From the NCBI GenBank assembly GCA_963829835.1, contig CAWHKC010000004.1:1922001-1986000 (forward strand): 64,000 nt of DNA. The letters run 5' to 3'. A model generated the notes under the pieces. It saw only the letters and a list, made by a program, of their open reading frames with translations, had not been told where the DNA came from and searched no databases. Shown here in pieces: positions 8,585-17,064 of the stretch. Positions within the stretch are counted from its first letter, which is position 1, and every line of letters begins with the position of its first letter. The translations under genes were made by a program, and so were the position numbers. This DNA comes from Berkiella sp963829835 (GTDB lineage: Bacteria; Pseudomonadota; Gammaproteobacteria; Berkiellales; Berkiellaceae).

Positions 8585-9412
8585 ATGGGGCACTCAGCCA
8601 TGACCAGTAATGAAAAATACGAACTTGAAGTGGGTGAAGAAGGGCTTGATTATGACATTTTAGATGTCTCTTATAATCCTTCCACTCAAAGCTTTATAAA
8701 AGAGTCGGGTTTAAAACCTGGCATGCATGTTTTAGATGTCGGTTGTGGTGCGGGAGTGATGACTGCCTGGTTGGCAAAGCAAGTTGGTCCCACAGGGAGC
8801 GTCACTGCGATTGATAATAGTGATGTGCAACTCAATGTAACAATTAATAGATTAAAAAAAGAAAACATCTCAAATGTGAAAACACAAGTGTTGTCGGCTT
8901 ATGATATAGGCGTATTAAATACGAAATATGATTTAATTTATTGCCGATTTGTTCTTCATCACTTACATAGTCCTCGCAATACAGTCAAAATCTTTTATGA
9001 TAATTTAAAGCAAAATGGCATCTACATCGGGCAGGAGGGTATTATTAGCTCAGCATTTGCATACCCAGCGTCTTTTGCCTGGAATGGTTATTTGCCAGAT
9101 TTAAAACACCCAAGTGTAGAGGTCGATGGTTTAGGTCGCGAAGGCGATTTTGGAATGAAACTTTTTTATTATTCAAAACTCGTAGGCTTTGATATTTTAA
9201 ATTGCAAACTGGTGCAACCTGTTCTATGGACCAAAGATCAAAAGAAGGGTTTATTGTCCGGCTTAATGGCGTACAAAAGTACCGATTTGGAACATGGTAC
9301 TTCGGAAGAGGAGTGGCAAAAGAAATATGATGAAACTGTAAGGCTTATTAATGACGATTCACAAATGATTGCATTTTATGGCAGCTGTCAAGTTGCTGCT
9401 ATCAAGAAATAA
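8585..9412 (+). CDS. Class I SAM-dependent methyltransferase
   Basis: A 275-residue methyltransferase. Motif I is VLDVGCGAGVMTAWLA (about residues 49-64), followed by the acidic loop of motif II (VTAIDNSD), and FVLHHLHSP at motif IV/post-IV. These give a Rossmann fold that binds S-adenosylmethionine. The C-terminal part (LLSGLMAYKSTDLEHG) is not diagnostic, so the substrate is unknown. The start may be 8585 or the ATG at 8600, which has GGGG in front. It converges on the next gene with only two bases between stops. Confidence 0.85.
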   Translation: MGHSAMTSNEKYELEVGEEGLDYDILDVSYNPSTQSFIKESGLKPGMHVLDVGCGAGVMTAWLAKQVGPTGSVTAIDNSDVQLNVTINRLKKENISNVKTQVLSAYDIGVLNTKYDLIYCRFVLHHLHSPRNTVKIFYDNLKQNGIYIGQEGIISSAFAYPASFAWNGYLPDLKHPSVEVDGLGREGDFGMKLFYYSKLVGFDILNCKLVQPVLWTKDQKKGLLSGLMAYKSTDLEHGTSEEEWQKKYDETVRLINDDSQMIAFYGSCQVAAIKK

Positions 9413-9414
9413 GT

Positions 9415-9963
9415 TTATCTTAAAGTTGTTGTTTTTTTGTCTTTGTCAGTTACTTTTGGATCGGGTGCTTTTTCTTTATCTTTAAGTTTATCAGCTTCTT
9501 GTGTTTCTTTTGGTGTGAATACATGTGATGGTACAATATTGCTGTCATCTTTTGGTTTTAAAGATCCAAGCTCTTTTACAACACTATTAAATTTTCCTTT
9601 ATACTGAGTATCTTCAATTTTTTCAGGAGTTGTTGTACTTTCACTATTTACTTTAGGACTTGAAAGTTCCTCTTTTTCTTGTTTGCCAGATTTACCTAGC
9701 CTCTTAAAGAAATTTCCTATTTCCTTGATTCCACCAGAAAGACCATAACCATACTTTGCTCGATAGGCTTTTGGTCCCATTTCAGCTTTTCTATCTTGCT
9801 CTATACCGCCGTACATGATTGCTGCAGATGCAACAGCTCCTACGGCTAAAAAGGCTATTGCGGCTAAGCCGCCCGTTAGAACAACAGCTGTAACACCAAG
9901 TCCCACAACAGCAGTTGCAATTATCCCAGCAATTACTTTATTTCTCATCGCCATGATATACAC
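9415..9963 (-). CDS. Small membrane protein with disordered charged tail
   Basis: A 182-residue protein. Residues about 6-52 are two hydrophobic helices rich in Ala, Gly and Val (VIAGIIATAVVGLGVTAVVL, then AAIAFLAVGAVASAAIMYGG). The rest is polar and probably unstructured, ending in many Lys and Asp (KDKEKAPDPKVTDKDKK). Alternative starts at Met4 and Met6 are equally plausible. No family is recognised. A short membrane hairpin with a long tail is common among Legionellales hypothetical proteins. Confidence 0.65.
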   Translation of the reverse strand: MYIMAMRNKVIAGIIATAVVGLGVTAVVLTGGLAAIAFLAVGAVASAAIMYGGIEQDRKAEMGPKAYRAKYGYGLSGGIKEIGNFFKRLGKSGKQEKEELSSPKVNSESTTTPEKIEDTQYKGKFNSVVKELGSLKPKDDSNIVPSHVFTPKETQEADKLKDKEKAPDPKVTDKDKKTTTLR

Positions 9964-10065
9964 CCTTTTAAACTATCATCCTATTTTTAGGACAGTTTAT
10001 TTTGTGAAAAGTTCCATCTGCTATATACTTCACAAATTCTCAAAACTAACTAAATTGGATGTGTA

Positions 10066-11850
10066 ATGCTTGATTTTGGCTCTGCATTTAGAAACGCTGC
10101 AAATGATGGCAATATTGCCAAATTAGAAGAACTATACCAAAACGATAAAACCTTAATGGATAAACAAGGGCAACCATCAGGGCTAACAGCATTACATCGT
10201 GCGACGATGAAAGGAAAAGTTGATGCGGTAAAATGGTTACTTGATCATGGCGCAGATATCCATGCGGGTAATAAAGAAACACCTTATATGATGGGTCTTA
10301 AATCAGATGTCCCAGCCATTGTTGAATTGTTTTTAGTGGCAGGTTTATCGCGTTTAACATTGGGTCCTAAAACACCCCAAGACAATTTGGAATCTTTGTT
10401 AAAAGAAGGTGAAGTGAGTTTTTTAGACCTTACTAAACTAGCACGCTTTAGAGAAGGTATTCAGGCTTCGATCATGTTTGCTTTTAAAAATTGGGGGAAT
10501 TTGAGTTTTGTGATGTCCTCCAACATGGCGCCAGCTATTCAATCCTTAGCAATAAGAACGGAACAATATTTTAGAAATGATTCGCAAAATCCAGATCAAA
10601 ATAAGATCAGATCGCTTAACACTCAAATATTAATGGCTATAATTGTACGACTTCAATCCGAACCAAAATTATTTACCAAGATTGTGGCTGATCCTAAGAA
10701 AAAACAATGTTTTGCTGATTTATGTTTGCTTAACGCCTTTTTTGCATACGAGATGGTCGCAAGTAAATGTTTGCTTAATCAAACTCAAACTCACGAACAA
10801 CGTCACCAGATTTGTAAAGAGATAGTTGTCAGTTTAACGGCCCTGAAGCGATCTGATTTTTTTCATGAGGCACTTTCAGATCAAGATTTAGAACGTGAAG
10901 TACTAGAACTGAGACGTGAATTGTCTCGAAAGATTTATATTCTACAATGTCTTTATAATCCAAATTATATGGGCTTTAAAGAATTGCAATATCATATTGC
11001 AAGAAAGAATCAATTGAGCAAGAGTAGCAAGGGAACGTATCACGCCGAAGTTATTTTTAATCAAGATATTTCTCATTTTTATAGCATCGATGTAGAGGTT
11101 CTGAATAAACTACTTAAACAGGTGAAACAAATCAAAGAAGGCCGACAACCTAGAACACAATTTATTGTCGATGTGCTAGGGCAAGGCCATGCTATGTTGG
11201 TTGATATTGGCTATAGCGTAACCAAAAATAAATTAGAGGTTATTTGTGTTGAGCCTGCCTGCTTAGTATTCCAAGCGAACTTTTTAAAGAGCTTTTTATC
11301 CGGTGTTGCATCCAACCAGCTAGGTGATGTAGATGTAATAGCCATACAATCGGAGCTATTGAAAGATTATAGTAGCTGTTATGTTTTCTCCTTGGCTTTA
11401 AGTGGTGAGGTCAGTAAATTATCATTTGATGAAGTAAAAAAAGGGAAAACCGTCTCTCAACCCAAGTTCACCAATGGTTATGAAGAATTTTTGTTAGAGC
11501 CTATGAATGGAGTGCTTTGGAAAGACATCAGCGCCCTTGGCGTCAAAGTTATTATGATGGGGCAATCGACAACGCTGATGAAACATAAGCTCTTAACTCT
11601 TTTCCCTAATCAGGCTGAAAAAGTTGATAATGTGATTAAAGATTTATTATCAGATTATCATTTAGAGGATAAAATTTTTGTTTTACCTGATGAAGTAGAA
11701 AAGAAAAAATCCTATATTCATGCTAGACGTTATTCATTACGTCAAAAACTGAGCCAAGCGCACGTGTCCTCAACCGTAGTGAAAGCGCTTCCTACTCAAT
11801 CAGAAGATTCAGCAAAGAAAAAGTCCAGAGTTTGGTTAGGCTTAAAATAG
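10066..11850 (+). CDS. Ankyrin-repeat protein with YopJ-family acetyltransferase domain
   Basis: A 594-residue protein. Two ankyrin repeats are visible at about residues 40-100 (SGLTALHRATMKGKVDAVKW, then LLDHGADIHAG). Residues about 320-450 match the YopJ/C55 family. They contain His375 in GQGHAMLVDIG, Glu396 in VICVEPACL, and Cys438 in SSCYVFSLALSG. Spacings of 21 and 42 residues parallel the H109-E128-C172 triad of YopJ, and SSCYVFSLAL mirrors the SSECGIFSLAL block. YopJ proteins transfer acetyl groups to Ser, Thr or Lys of host signalling proteins after phytate activation. The fusion with ankyrin repeats would supply target binding. Role and secretion are inferred. Confidence 0.78.
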   Translation: MLDFGSAFRNAANDGNIAKLEELYQNDKTLMDKQGQPSGLTALHRATMKGKVDAVKWLLDHGADIHAGNKETPYMMGLKSDVPAIVELFLVAGLSRLTLGPKTPQDNLESLLKEGEVSFLDLTKLARFREGIQASIMFAFKNWGNLSFVMSSNMAPAIQSLAIRTEQYFRNDSQNPDQNKIRSLNTQILMAIIVRLQSEPKLFTKIVADPKKKQCFADLCLLNAFFAYEMVASKCLLNQTQTHEQRHQICKEIVVSLTALKRSDFFHEALSDQDLEREVLELRRELSRKIYILQCLYNPNYMGFKELQYHIARKNQLSKSSKGTYHAEVIFNQDISHFYSIDVEVLNKLLKQVKQIKEGRQPRTQFIVDVLGQGHAMLVDIGYSVTKNKLEVICVEPACLVFQANFLKSFLSGVASNQLGDVDVIAIQSELLKDYSSCYVFSLALSGEVSKLSFDEVKKGKTVSQPKFTNGYEEFLLEPMNGVLWKDISALGVKVIMMGQSTTLMKHKLLTLFPNQAEKVDNVIKDLLSDYHLEDKIFVLPDEVEKKKSYIHARRYSLRQKLSQAHVSSTVVKALPTQSEDSAKKKSRVWLGLK

Positions 11851-11950
11851 TGGTTATTCACGTATCTCTAGGTGCATGTGATTTTACATTGACGTAGTTT
11901 ATCTGATAACTTACAATCCGCTTCATTACGTATAGGTAGTTGGAGCGTTT

Positions 11951-12214
11951 GTGTATTTATTAGATCTCAATGAAATACAGCAAATCCATGGTGGACTCAC
12001 TGAAAGACAAGAAGATAGCCTACTTGGAAAGGCCGGTGCCTATTCAGCTAATGCGGTGCTTTTTACTTCATTATACTGCTTAGGATATCTTTCAAAGACA
12101 GGTTTGATTATTGGTGGCGTACTCGCCCCTGCAGTCAAATTCACAGCCACTTATCTTGTTTACGAAAATAAAGAATGGATTAAACAAAAGCTAGGTGATT
12201 ATTACCCATTCTAG
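11951..12214 (+). CDS. Small peptide with double-glycine leader and hydrophobic core
   Basis: An 87-residue peptide starting MYLLDLNEIQQIHGG. The L..LN..E...I.GG pattern is the leader of class II bacteriocin and microcin precursors, cleaved after GG by a C39-peptidase ABC exporter. The mature part would be about 72 residues, with a hydrophobic centre (NAVLFTSLYCLGYLSKTGL) and a charged C-terminus (KEWIKQKLGDYYPF). No exporter or immunity gene is adjacent. Three other peptides of the same plan lie at 28586, 53640 and 53990. GTTGGAG precedes the start. Confidence 0.65.
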   Translation: MYLLDLNEIQQIHGGLTERQEDSLLGKAGAYSANAVLFTSLYCLGYLSKTGLIIGGVLAPAVKFTATYLVYENKEWIKQKLGDYYPF

Positions 12215-12354
12215 ATCCAAGCATTAAATATAAATATATACGACAAAAACATAGAGTTAGTTGGCATTTATTTTTGTCAGCCGCGTGATTTCATTGATTA
12301 CCTTGAAGCTGATGTGATAAAAATCCCTATTATTTTTATCTAAAGGTTAAAGTC

Positions 12355-13194
12355 ATGCTAACTTCCCCATCTGTATTAAGACTCATGTTGGCCCAAGACA
12401 TATTAAAGAAAGCCGCTTTATTCATGGGAGGGATCCATGCACATGAATTTCATAAACTAAAGGATGCAAATCTTCATAGTGGGATGAGTATTAGAATCAG
12501 TTTAACGCCAAGTGGTGGTTATACCGCTGTTGCAGAATCCACTCTCAGAGGCCATTTAAGTACCCTTTCTTTTGATTTCACTGAGTCAGACATCCTCGAA
12601 ATGGCTAGGATGCAAGATGACATTATCAATGAGGAAAATAGAAAAGCACTTCTTAAAAAATCAGCAAGTGCACCTATATTACACGCAAGATCGGCTACGC
12701 CCTTGAAAGAAAGGAAGCGCGAATTATCTATAGATGAATGTAAAGCGAATGTGAGACATTTACTAACCGATGTTTCTATAACTCAAGGCCCCTTTAGATC
12801 ACTATTTGCAACTGTGCCTTTCTTGAATCAAAACTCAGAAATCGAAATTACACAGGCCCCAGGCTTCTTCAAAGTGAAGATAACTGATTCCCATGGAAAT
12901 CATGCTCATACTGCAGACATAAACCTATCGACGCAACAATTCATTAATTTGGCAAGATCTTATGCAATGGGAATTCATAAAGGGTGGATCCTAGAGAACA
13001 ACCAACACCATTTAATTTTCAGCAATGCTAATGATGCAGATTTTGCAGGCAGAGCTTTAATGGTTGAATTTGGTATGCAATCCTTTCATCGTACCAATAG
13101 AAGGATTTTGGAAATAGGTGAAGAGTTAAGAAATTTTATCCAAGAAACCAATCGACCTGTTGTGATGAGGTTGCCTATCCCTAACCCGCGTTAG
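12355..13194 (+). CDS. Hypothetical protein
   Basis: A 279-residue soluble protein. It appears to hold two related halves: an N-terminal IRISLTPSGGYTAVAESTLR...LSFDFTESDILEMAR and a C-terminal EIEITQAPGFFKVKITDSHG...ADINLSTQQFINLAR. Each half is a beta-strand run followed by a helix, suggesting an internal duplication joined by a Ser/Lys-rich linker (SASAPILHARSATPLKERKR). I do not recognise the family. There is no signal peptide or membrane segment. Confidence 0.65.
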   Translation: MLTSPSVLRLMLAQDILKKAALFMGGIHAHEFHKLKDANLHSGMSIRISLTPSGGYTAVAESTLRGHLSTLSFDFTESDILEMARMQDDIINEENRKALLKKSASAPILHARSATPLKERKRELSIDECKANVRHLLTDVSITQGPFRSLFATVPFLNQNSEIEITQAPGFFKVKITDSHGNHAHTADINLSTQQFINLARSYAMGIHKGWILENNQHHLIFSNANDADFAGRALMVEFGMQSFHRTNRRILEIGEELRNFIQETNRPVVMRLPIPNPR

Positions 13195-13316
13195 GGTTAA
13201 GTGTTTTAGTTCATCTGTAAATATTTCCTGTGGTTCTATTTATTCTTCGGAACTATTTATATTGCGTCATTGTCTCTTAGTTATATAAGAATTTTTGTAT
13301 GACTGTGGAGATTATC

Positions 13317-13772
13317 ATGTTGAATAAGCATATAGCACTAGTAGTGATGTCGTTTCTTTCTATTATGTTCTTTTCCTCAACAGCTTCGGCTAATAGAATT
13401 CAAGTGAATTTAGGCAATCAAACCTGGAAAGCTTACGATGATGGCGGACGTCTAGTTCATTCAGGGCATGTGTCTGGCGGCAAAAAATATTGTCCGGATA
13501 TTCACAGAGGATGTAGAACCCCCACGGGCAGTTTCACTGTGTACAGTAAAGGGGGCCCAGGCTGCATATCACATAAATTCCCAGTTGGTCGAGGCGGCGC
13601 ACCGATGCCATATTGCATGTTCTTCCGTGGTGGGTATGCGTTACATGGTTCTAATAATGTGCCAAATTATAACGCAAGCCATGGTTGTGTCAGAATGTCA
13701 CCAAGTGATGCAAGATGGTTAAATCAAAACTTTGTGAGAACAGGTAGTACTCGAGTCAGTATTAGCTATTAG
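13317..13772 (+). CDS. Exported L,D-transpeptidase (YkuD domain)
   Basis: A 151-residue protein with a signal peptide (MLNKHIALVVMSFLSIMFFS...ASA). The ATG at 13317 follows GTGGAG; the upstream ATG at 13299 would extend the signal unhelpfully. The YkuD catalytic block is present: His110 in YALHGS and the SHGCVRM motif with His122 and catalytic Cys124. These enzymes cut D-Ala from tetrapeptide stems in the periplasm and form 3-3 cross-links or attach proteins to peptidoglycan. It is short, essentially only the catalytic domain without a binding module. Confidence 0.88.
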   Translation: MLNKHIALVVMSFLSIMFFSSTASANRIQVNLGNQTWKAYDDGGRLVHSGHVSGGKKYCPDIHRGCRTPTGSFTVYSKGGPGCISHKFPVGRGGAPMPYCMFFRGGYALHGSNNVPNYNASHGCVRMSPSDARWLNQNFVRTGSTRVSISY

Positions 13773-14009
13773 AGATATGAGGACAGGGATGTCCCATACA
13801 TTAGCAGTGTATTAACACGTGAAATAAATTTAGAATTTTCATCTTCATTGTTTTGACTATAAACCAAACACTCTTGCTGCGCTTTTAAAGCCATGTCATG
13901 CTCAAATTTAATATTTGTGTGACGATGCCAGATTATATTGGAAATACACTCATCACTCTAAAATCAGTAATCTGGATGCACTTATTTAAAATAGTGGAAA
14001 GGTGAAGAA

Positions 14010-15845
14010 ATGCGTAGCAAAACAAACAAGAAAAAGGAACTATTTATCAGTGCGATGCTCACTTTTTTTACTGTCATTTTTAATTTATCGAATATTTGTT
14101 ATGCAGACGATGATTTAAATAATTGGCGCTCTGCAGGTCATGATCATGCCAATAGTAGCAATAATCAGCTTGAGCAGCTTATTAGTCCTTCAACAGTTAC
14201 TCACTTTGGCTTTGAAAAAAAGCTTTTTAGTAATCTTAGCGGTTATAATGATCCACAATTAGGAGCCTATGAAAGTTATGTGCTAACTGTTCCTGTCATT
14301 TACAATGGTATTGTCTACTATGCAGATATCGGCGGCACAGTGTATGGAATAGACATACTATCTGGGAAAACATTGTTTAAAACACCCGTCTCTCAAGCGC
14401 GTGAATCCGTTGAAATGCAATATAATAATACACCCTATCATATGAGCTTTGAATCTTCCCCCGTGGTCACAAGCAAATATCTTTTTATTGCAGATACTGA
14501 GTCTGTGCTTTATAAGCTAGATCGTTTCACCGGCAAAATATTAGGGAGTGTTCAAACAGGTGATACGATGTCAGGTTTGTATGATTATAATGATTTATAT
14601 TATACCGGTAGTTTAATTTACTATAACAACGTAAATCCTTATGAATCACAAGGTGATATCAATTATGTATCTCGTGAGAATGACGGAAAATCAGGGCTTG
14701 TAATCTTAGGTCTTTCATCCCAAGATACTGAAGATATGGCAATGGGAGTCGATCCAACTCGTGGGGCCATCGTTGGCGTAAATGCAGATAATATGAAAAT
14801 AGAATGGAAAGCATTTTTGACCTCCGATCAAAATCTCATTACCAATCCTAAGCCAAGATGGGGAGGCGGTGTAAATAGTTGGGCAGGCATGGCCATTGAT
14901 AAATCACGTCGTTTAGTTTACATAGGCACGAGTTCAAGGCATTCACCACCTCCGCATTATAAGGGCTCACCAACTGATAATACCCCAGACTATGTCGATT
15001 CATTAGTGGCCATTAATTATAATACTGGACAAATTGTTGATCATTTTCAATTGGTAAAAGAAGACTATAATAGTGGATGTTATGCTATTGGCAGCTTTTT
15101 ATGTGATCCAAGCACTGAACCGTCATATTCGCTAAGTGATCCAAATCGTAATCAAGCTTTAGGTCCGTACAATATCCCTGCGGATGTTGATACAGAAATA
15201 TTTACTAAGGGATTTGGTAACTATGCATGGGATGTATCACAAGGACCTCAGCTTTTTCAGATCAAACATGGTAACAAAAATATCGATGTAGTCGGGGTCG
15301 CTGGTAAGCAAGGTATTTATTATGCATTGGATAGAGATAATTTAAATACAGTCTATTGGAAAACCTCTCCACCAGCCAGTGATACCATTCCACAAGCAAA
15401 TCCAGCAGCGAATGCTGGAGCAGCCAGTGACTTTGCTAATAGCTTAATTTGGTATCCATATGAATATTATGACCAAACTTATACTGTCCCTGGCGTGGCG
15501 ATAGAAGCACTTGATATGAATACCGGAGAAGTTAAAGCCATCATTTCTCTTCCTAATGAGTTCATGAATGGAACTGTATCCATTGCAAATAATATCCTCT
15601 ATGTCGCTGGTGGGGCGAGTGGATATTTAAGTCTTTATGATATCTCTCATTGCTGTGATGTTAATCATCAACCTAAGCTCATTTACCAGGATCAAGTTTC
15701 GATAGATCCCTCTAACAATGGCGTTGATAGTTCAATAAGAGCTGTTTCTATTGTGAATGGAAAGATATTTGTAGGTTTTGGTGCATTAGAATCCTCAGGT
15801 AATCTAGGTGGCTTGGCCATTTATAGCCTAAAGGGTAAACCGTGA
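14010..15845 (+). CDS. Exported PQQ-type beta-propeller protein (quinoprotein dehydrogenase-like)
   Basis: A 611-residue protein with a signal peptide ending near residue 32 (NLSNICYA). The mature start NNWRSAGHDHANSSNN is the usual opening 'W...G.d..n' of PQQ-dependent dehydrogenases and polyvinyl-alcohol dehydrogenases. Propeller blades carry repeated 'GxVYGID..SGK' type motifs (GTVYGIDILSGKTLFKT, LYKLDRFTGKILGS, IEALDMNTGEVKAI). Late blades include VVGVAGKQGIYYALDRD. I see no cytochrome CxxCH, so it may be a bare quinoprotein or a binding propeller. The periplasm is the likely location. The beta-helix gene follows after 91 bases. Confidence 0.78.
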   Translation: MRSKTNKKKELFISAMLTFFTVIFNLSNICYADDDLNNWRSAGHDHANSSNNQLEQLISPSTVTHFGFEKKLFSNLSGYNDPQLGAYESYVLTVPVIYNGIVYYADIGGTVYGIDILSGKTLFKTPVSQARESVEMQYNNTPYHMSFESSPVVTSKYLFIADTESVLYKLDRFTGKILGSVQTGDTMSGLYDYNDLYYTGSLIYYNNVNPYESQGDINYVSRENDGKSGLVILGLSSQDTEDMAMGVDPTRGAIVGVNADNMKIEWKAFLTSDQNLITNPKPRWGGGVNSWAGMAIDKSRRLVYIGTSSRHSPPPHYKGSPTDNTPDYVDSLVAINYNTGQIVDHFQLVKEDYNSGCYAIGSFLCDPSTEPSYSLSDPNRNQALGPYNIPADVDTEIFTKGFGNYAWDVSQGPQLFQIKHGNKNIDVVGVAGKQGIYYALDRDNLNTVYWKTSPPASDTIPQANPAANAGAASDFANSLIWYPYEYYDQTYTVPGVAIEALDMNTGEVKAIISLPNEFMNGTVSIANNILYVAGGASGYLSLYDISHCCDVNHQPKLIYQDQVSIDPSNNGVDSSIRAVSIVNGKIFVGFGALESSGNLGGLAIYSLKGKP

Positions 15846-15936
15846 GGTAACAAGAAATATTATCAAACCTATTGCCTGTCTTTATTTTGGTCATTATGAT
15901 GCACTTATAGTGATTTAAATTAGCAAGGGATACAGA

Positions 15937-17040
15937 TTGAAGAAAAACGTCGGTTATGTGCTGTTGGCACAGCTATTCTTATCAAGCCTAAGCCATGCAA
16001 AGACCATTTGTGTTGACGCCAATGCTAAAACCTTCGGGGAAGGTTCGTGCTGGGCTAAGCCATTTCTGACCTTACAAGAGGCTTTAGATCTTGGAGAACA
16101 AGATAAAACAATTGATGAGATTTGGATTGCTCAAGGAATTTATAAACCCACTAAAACCTATAGCCCTAAAGATGAGAATGGTCATATTGTCATTGGTGGT
16201 GCTATATCCTTAAAAGCGTTTAATCCAGGCATCACTATCGATAATACGTTAATGAATTATCATGACAATCCCGAACTTAACAACCAATATTTAAAAACAT
16301 TTCAACTCGTAGATAATATCAACCTTTATGGTGGATTTCAGGGAAATGAAAAATCCAAAAGTGAACGGGTTGATGATATAAAATTACATCAAACCATTTT
16401 GGATGGTGCATTAGATGAACATCAAGTTTGGCATGTATTGACAGCAGGAAATGATATTACCAAGAAGGGAGTAACGGTAACACTTGATAAGCTCATCGTC
16501 CGTAATGGCAATGCCATCAGCGCACCCTATTACCCAACCCATTTTCCATTAAATCTTAATGAAGTACCCATTTATTATCATGATGATGCTGGTGGTTTGT
16601 ATATATTTACGCAATCCAAGATTACCCTTAATCACATGATCTTTGAACATAATGCAGGTATCGCAGGGGGTGCCATTTATGTAGAAGATGGATCAGTTCT
16701 CAAAATAATGGATTCAATATTTAGAAATAATGTGGCAGATAATGGTGGTGCAATAAACATACGATCGGGTGGCCCTAATGAATTCTCCAAGCGCCAAGAA
16801 TCAAGAACAACCAGGGTATCAATCACTAACAGCGACTTTATAAACAACATGAGCTTTCATGGAAGTGCTATTTTTGTTAATGATACGCAATCAAATCCAC
16901 CTCTTCTTTTGGCTGGGCAAAATATGTCACTCAATAATTGTAGGTTTACCAATAACCTCACCCTAAAAACCGTTGATTCAAAACCCTTAACAATTAGTGC
17001 TCTTTCAAATATCTATCATCAATCTAAAATAAATATCTAA
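15937..17040 (+). CDS. Exported right-handed beta-helix protein
   Basis: A 367-residue protein. The start is a TTG at 15937, chosen because the signal peptide MKKNVGYVLLAQLFLSSLSHA begins there and no ATG fits. The mature part opens with CVDANAKTFGEGSCWAKPFL and IDEIWIAQGIYKP, a combination typical of bacterial surface proteins with parallel beta-helix (pectin-lyase-like) repeats. Later stretches such as GGAIYVEDGSVLKIMDSIFR and NGGAINIRSGG are classic GGAI turn motifs of polymorphic outer-membrane proteins. It has no visible autotransporter barrel, so anchoring is unclear. Stop lies 24 bases from the convergent F-box gene. Confidence 0.75.
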   Translation: MKKNVGYVLLAQLFLSSLSHAKTICVDANAKTFGEGSCWAKPFLTLQEALDLGEQDKTIDEIWIAQGIYKPTKTYSPKDENGHIVIGGAISLKAFNPGITIDNTLMNYHDNPELNNQYLKTFQLVDNINLYGGFQGNEKSKSERVDDIKLHQTILDGALDEHQVWHVLTAGNDITKKGVTVTLDKLIVRNGNAISAPYYPTHFPLNLNEVPIYYHDDAGGLYIFTQSKITLNHMIFEHNAGIAGGAIYVEDGSVLKIMDSIFRNNVADNGGAINIRSGGPNEFSKRQESRTTRVSITNSDFINNMSFHGSAIFVNDTQSNPPLLLAGQNMSLNNCRFTNNLTLKTVDSKPLTISALSNIYHQSKINI

Positions 17041-17064
17041 CATCAACTTATATTCCATTTAGCT

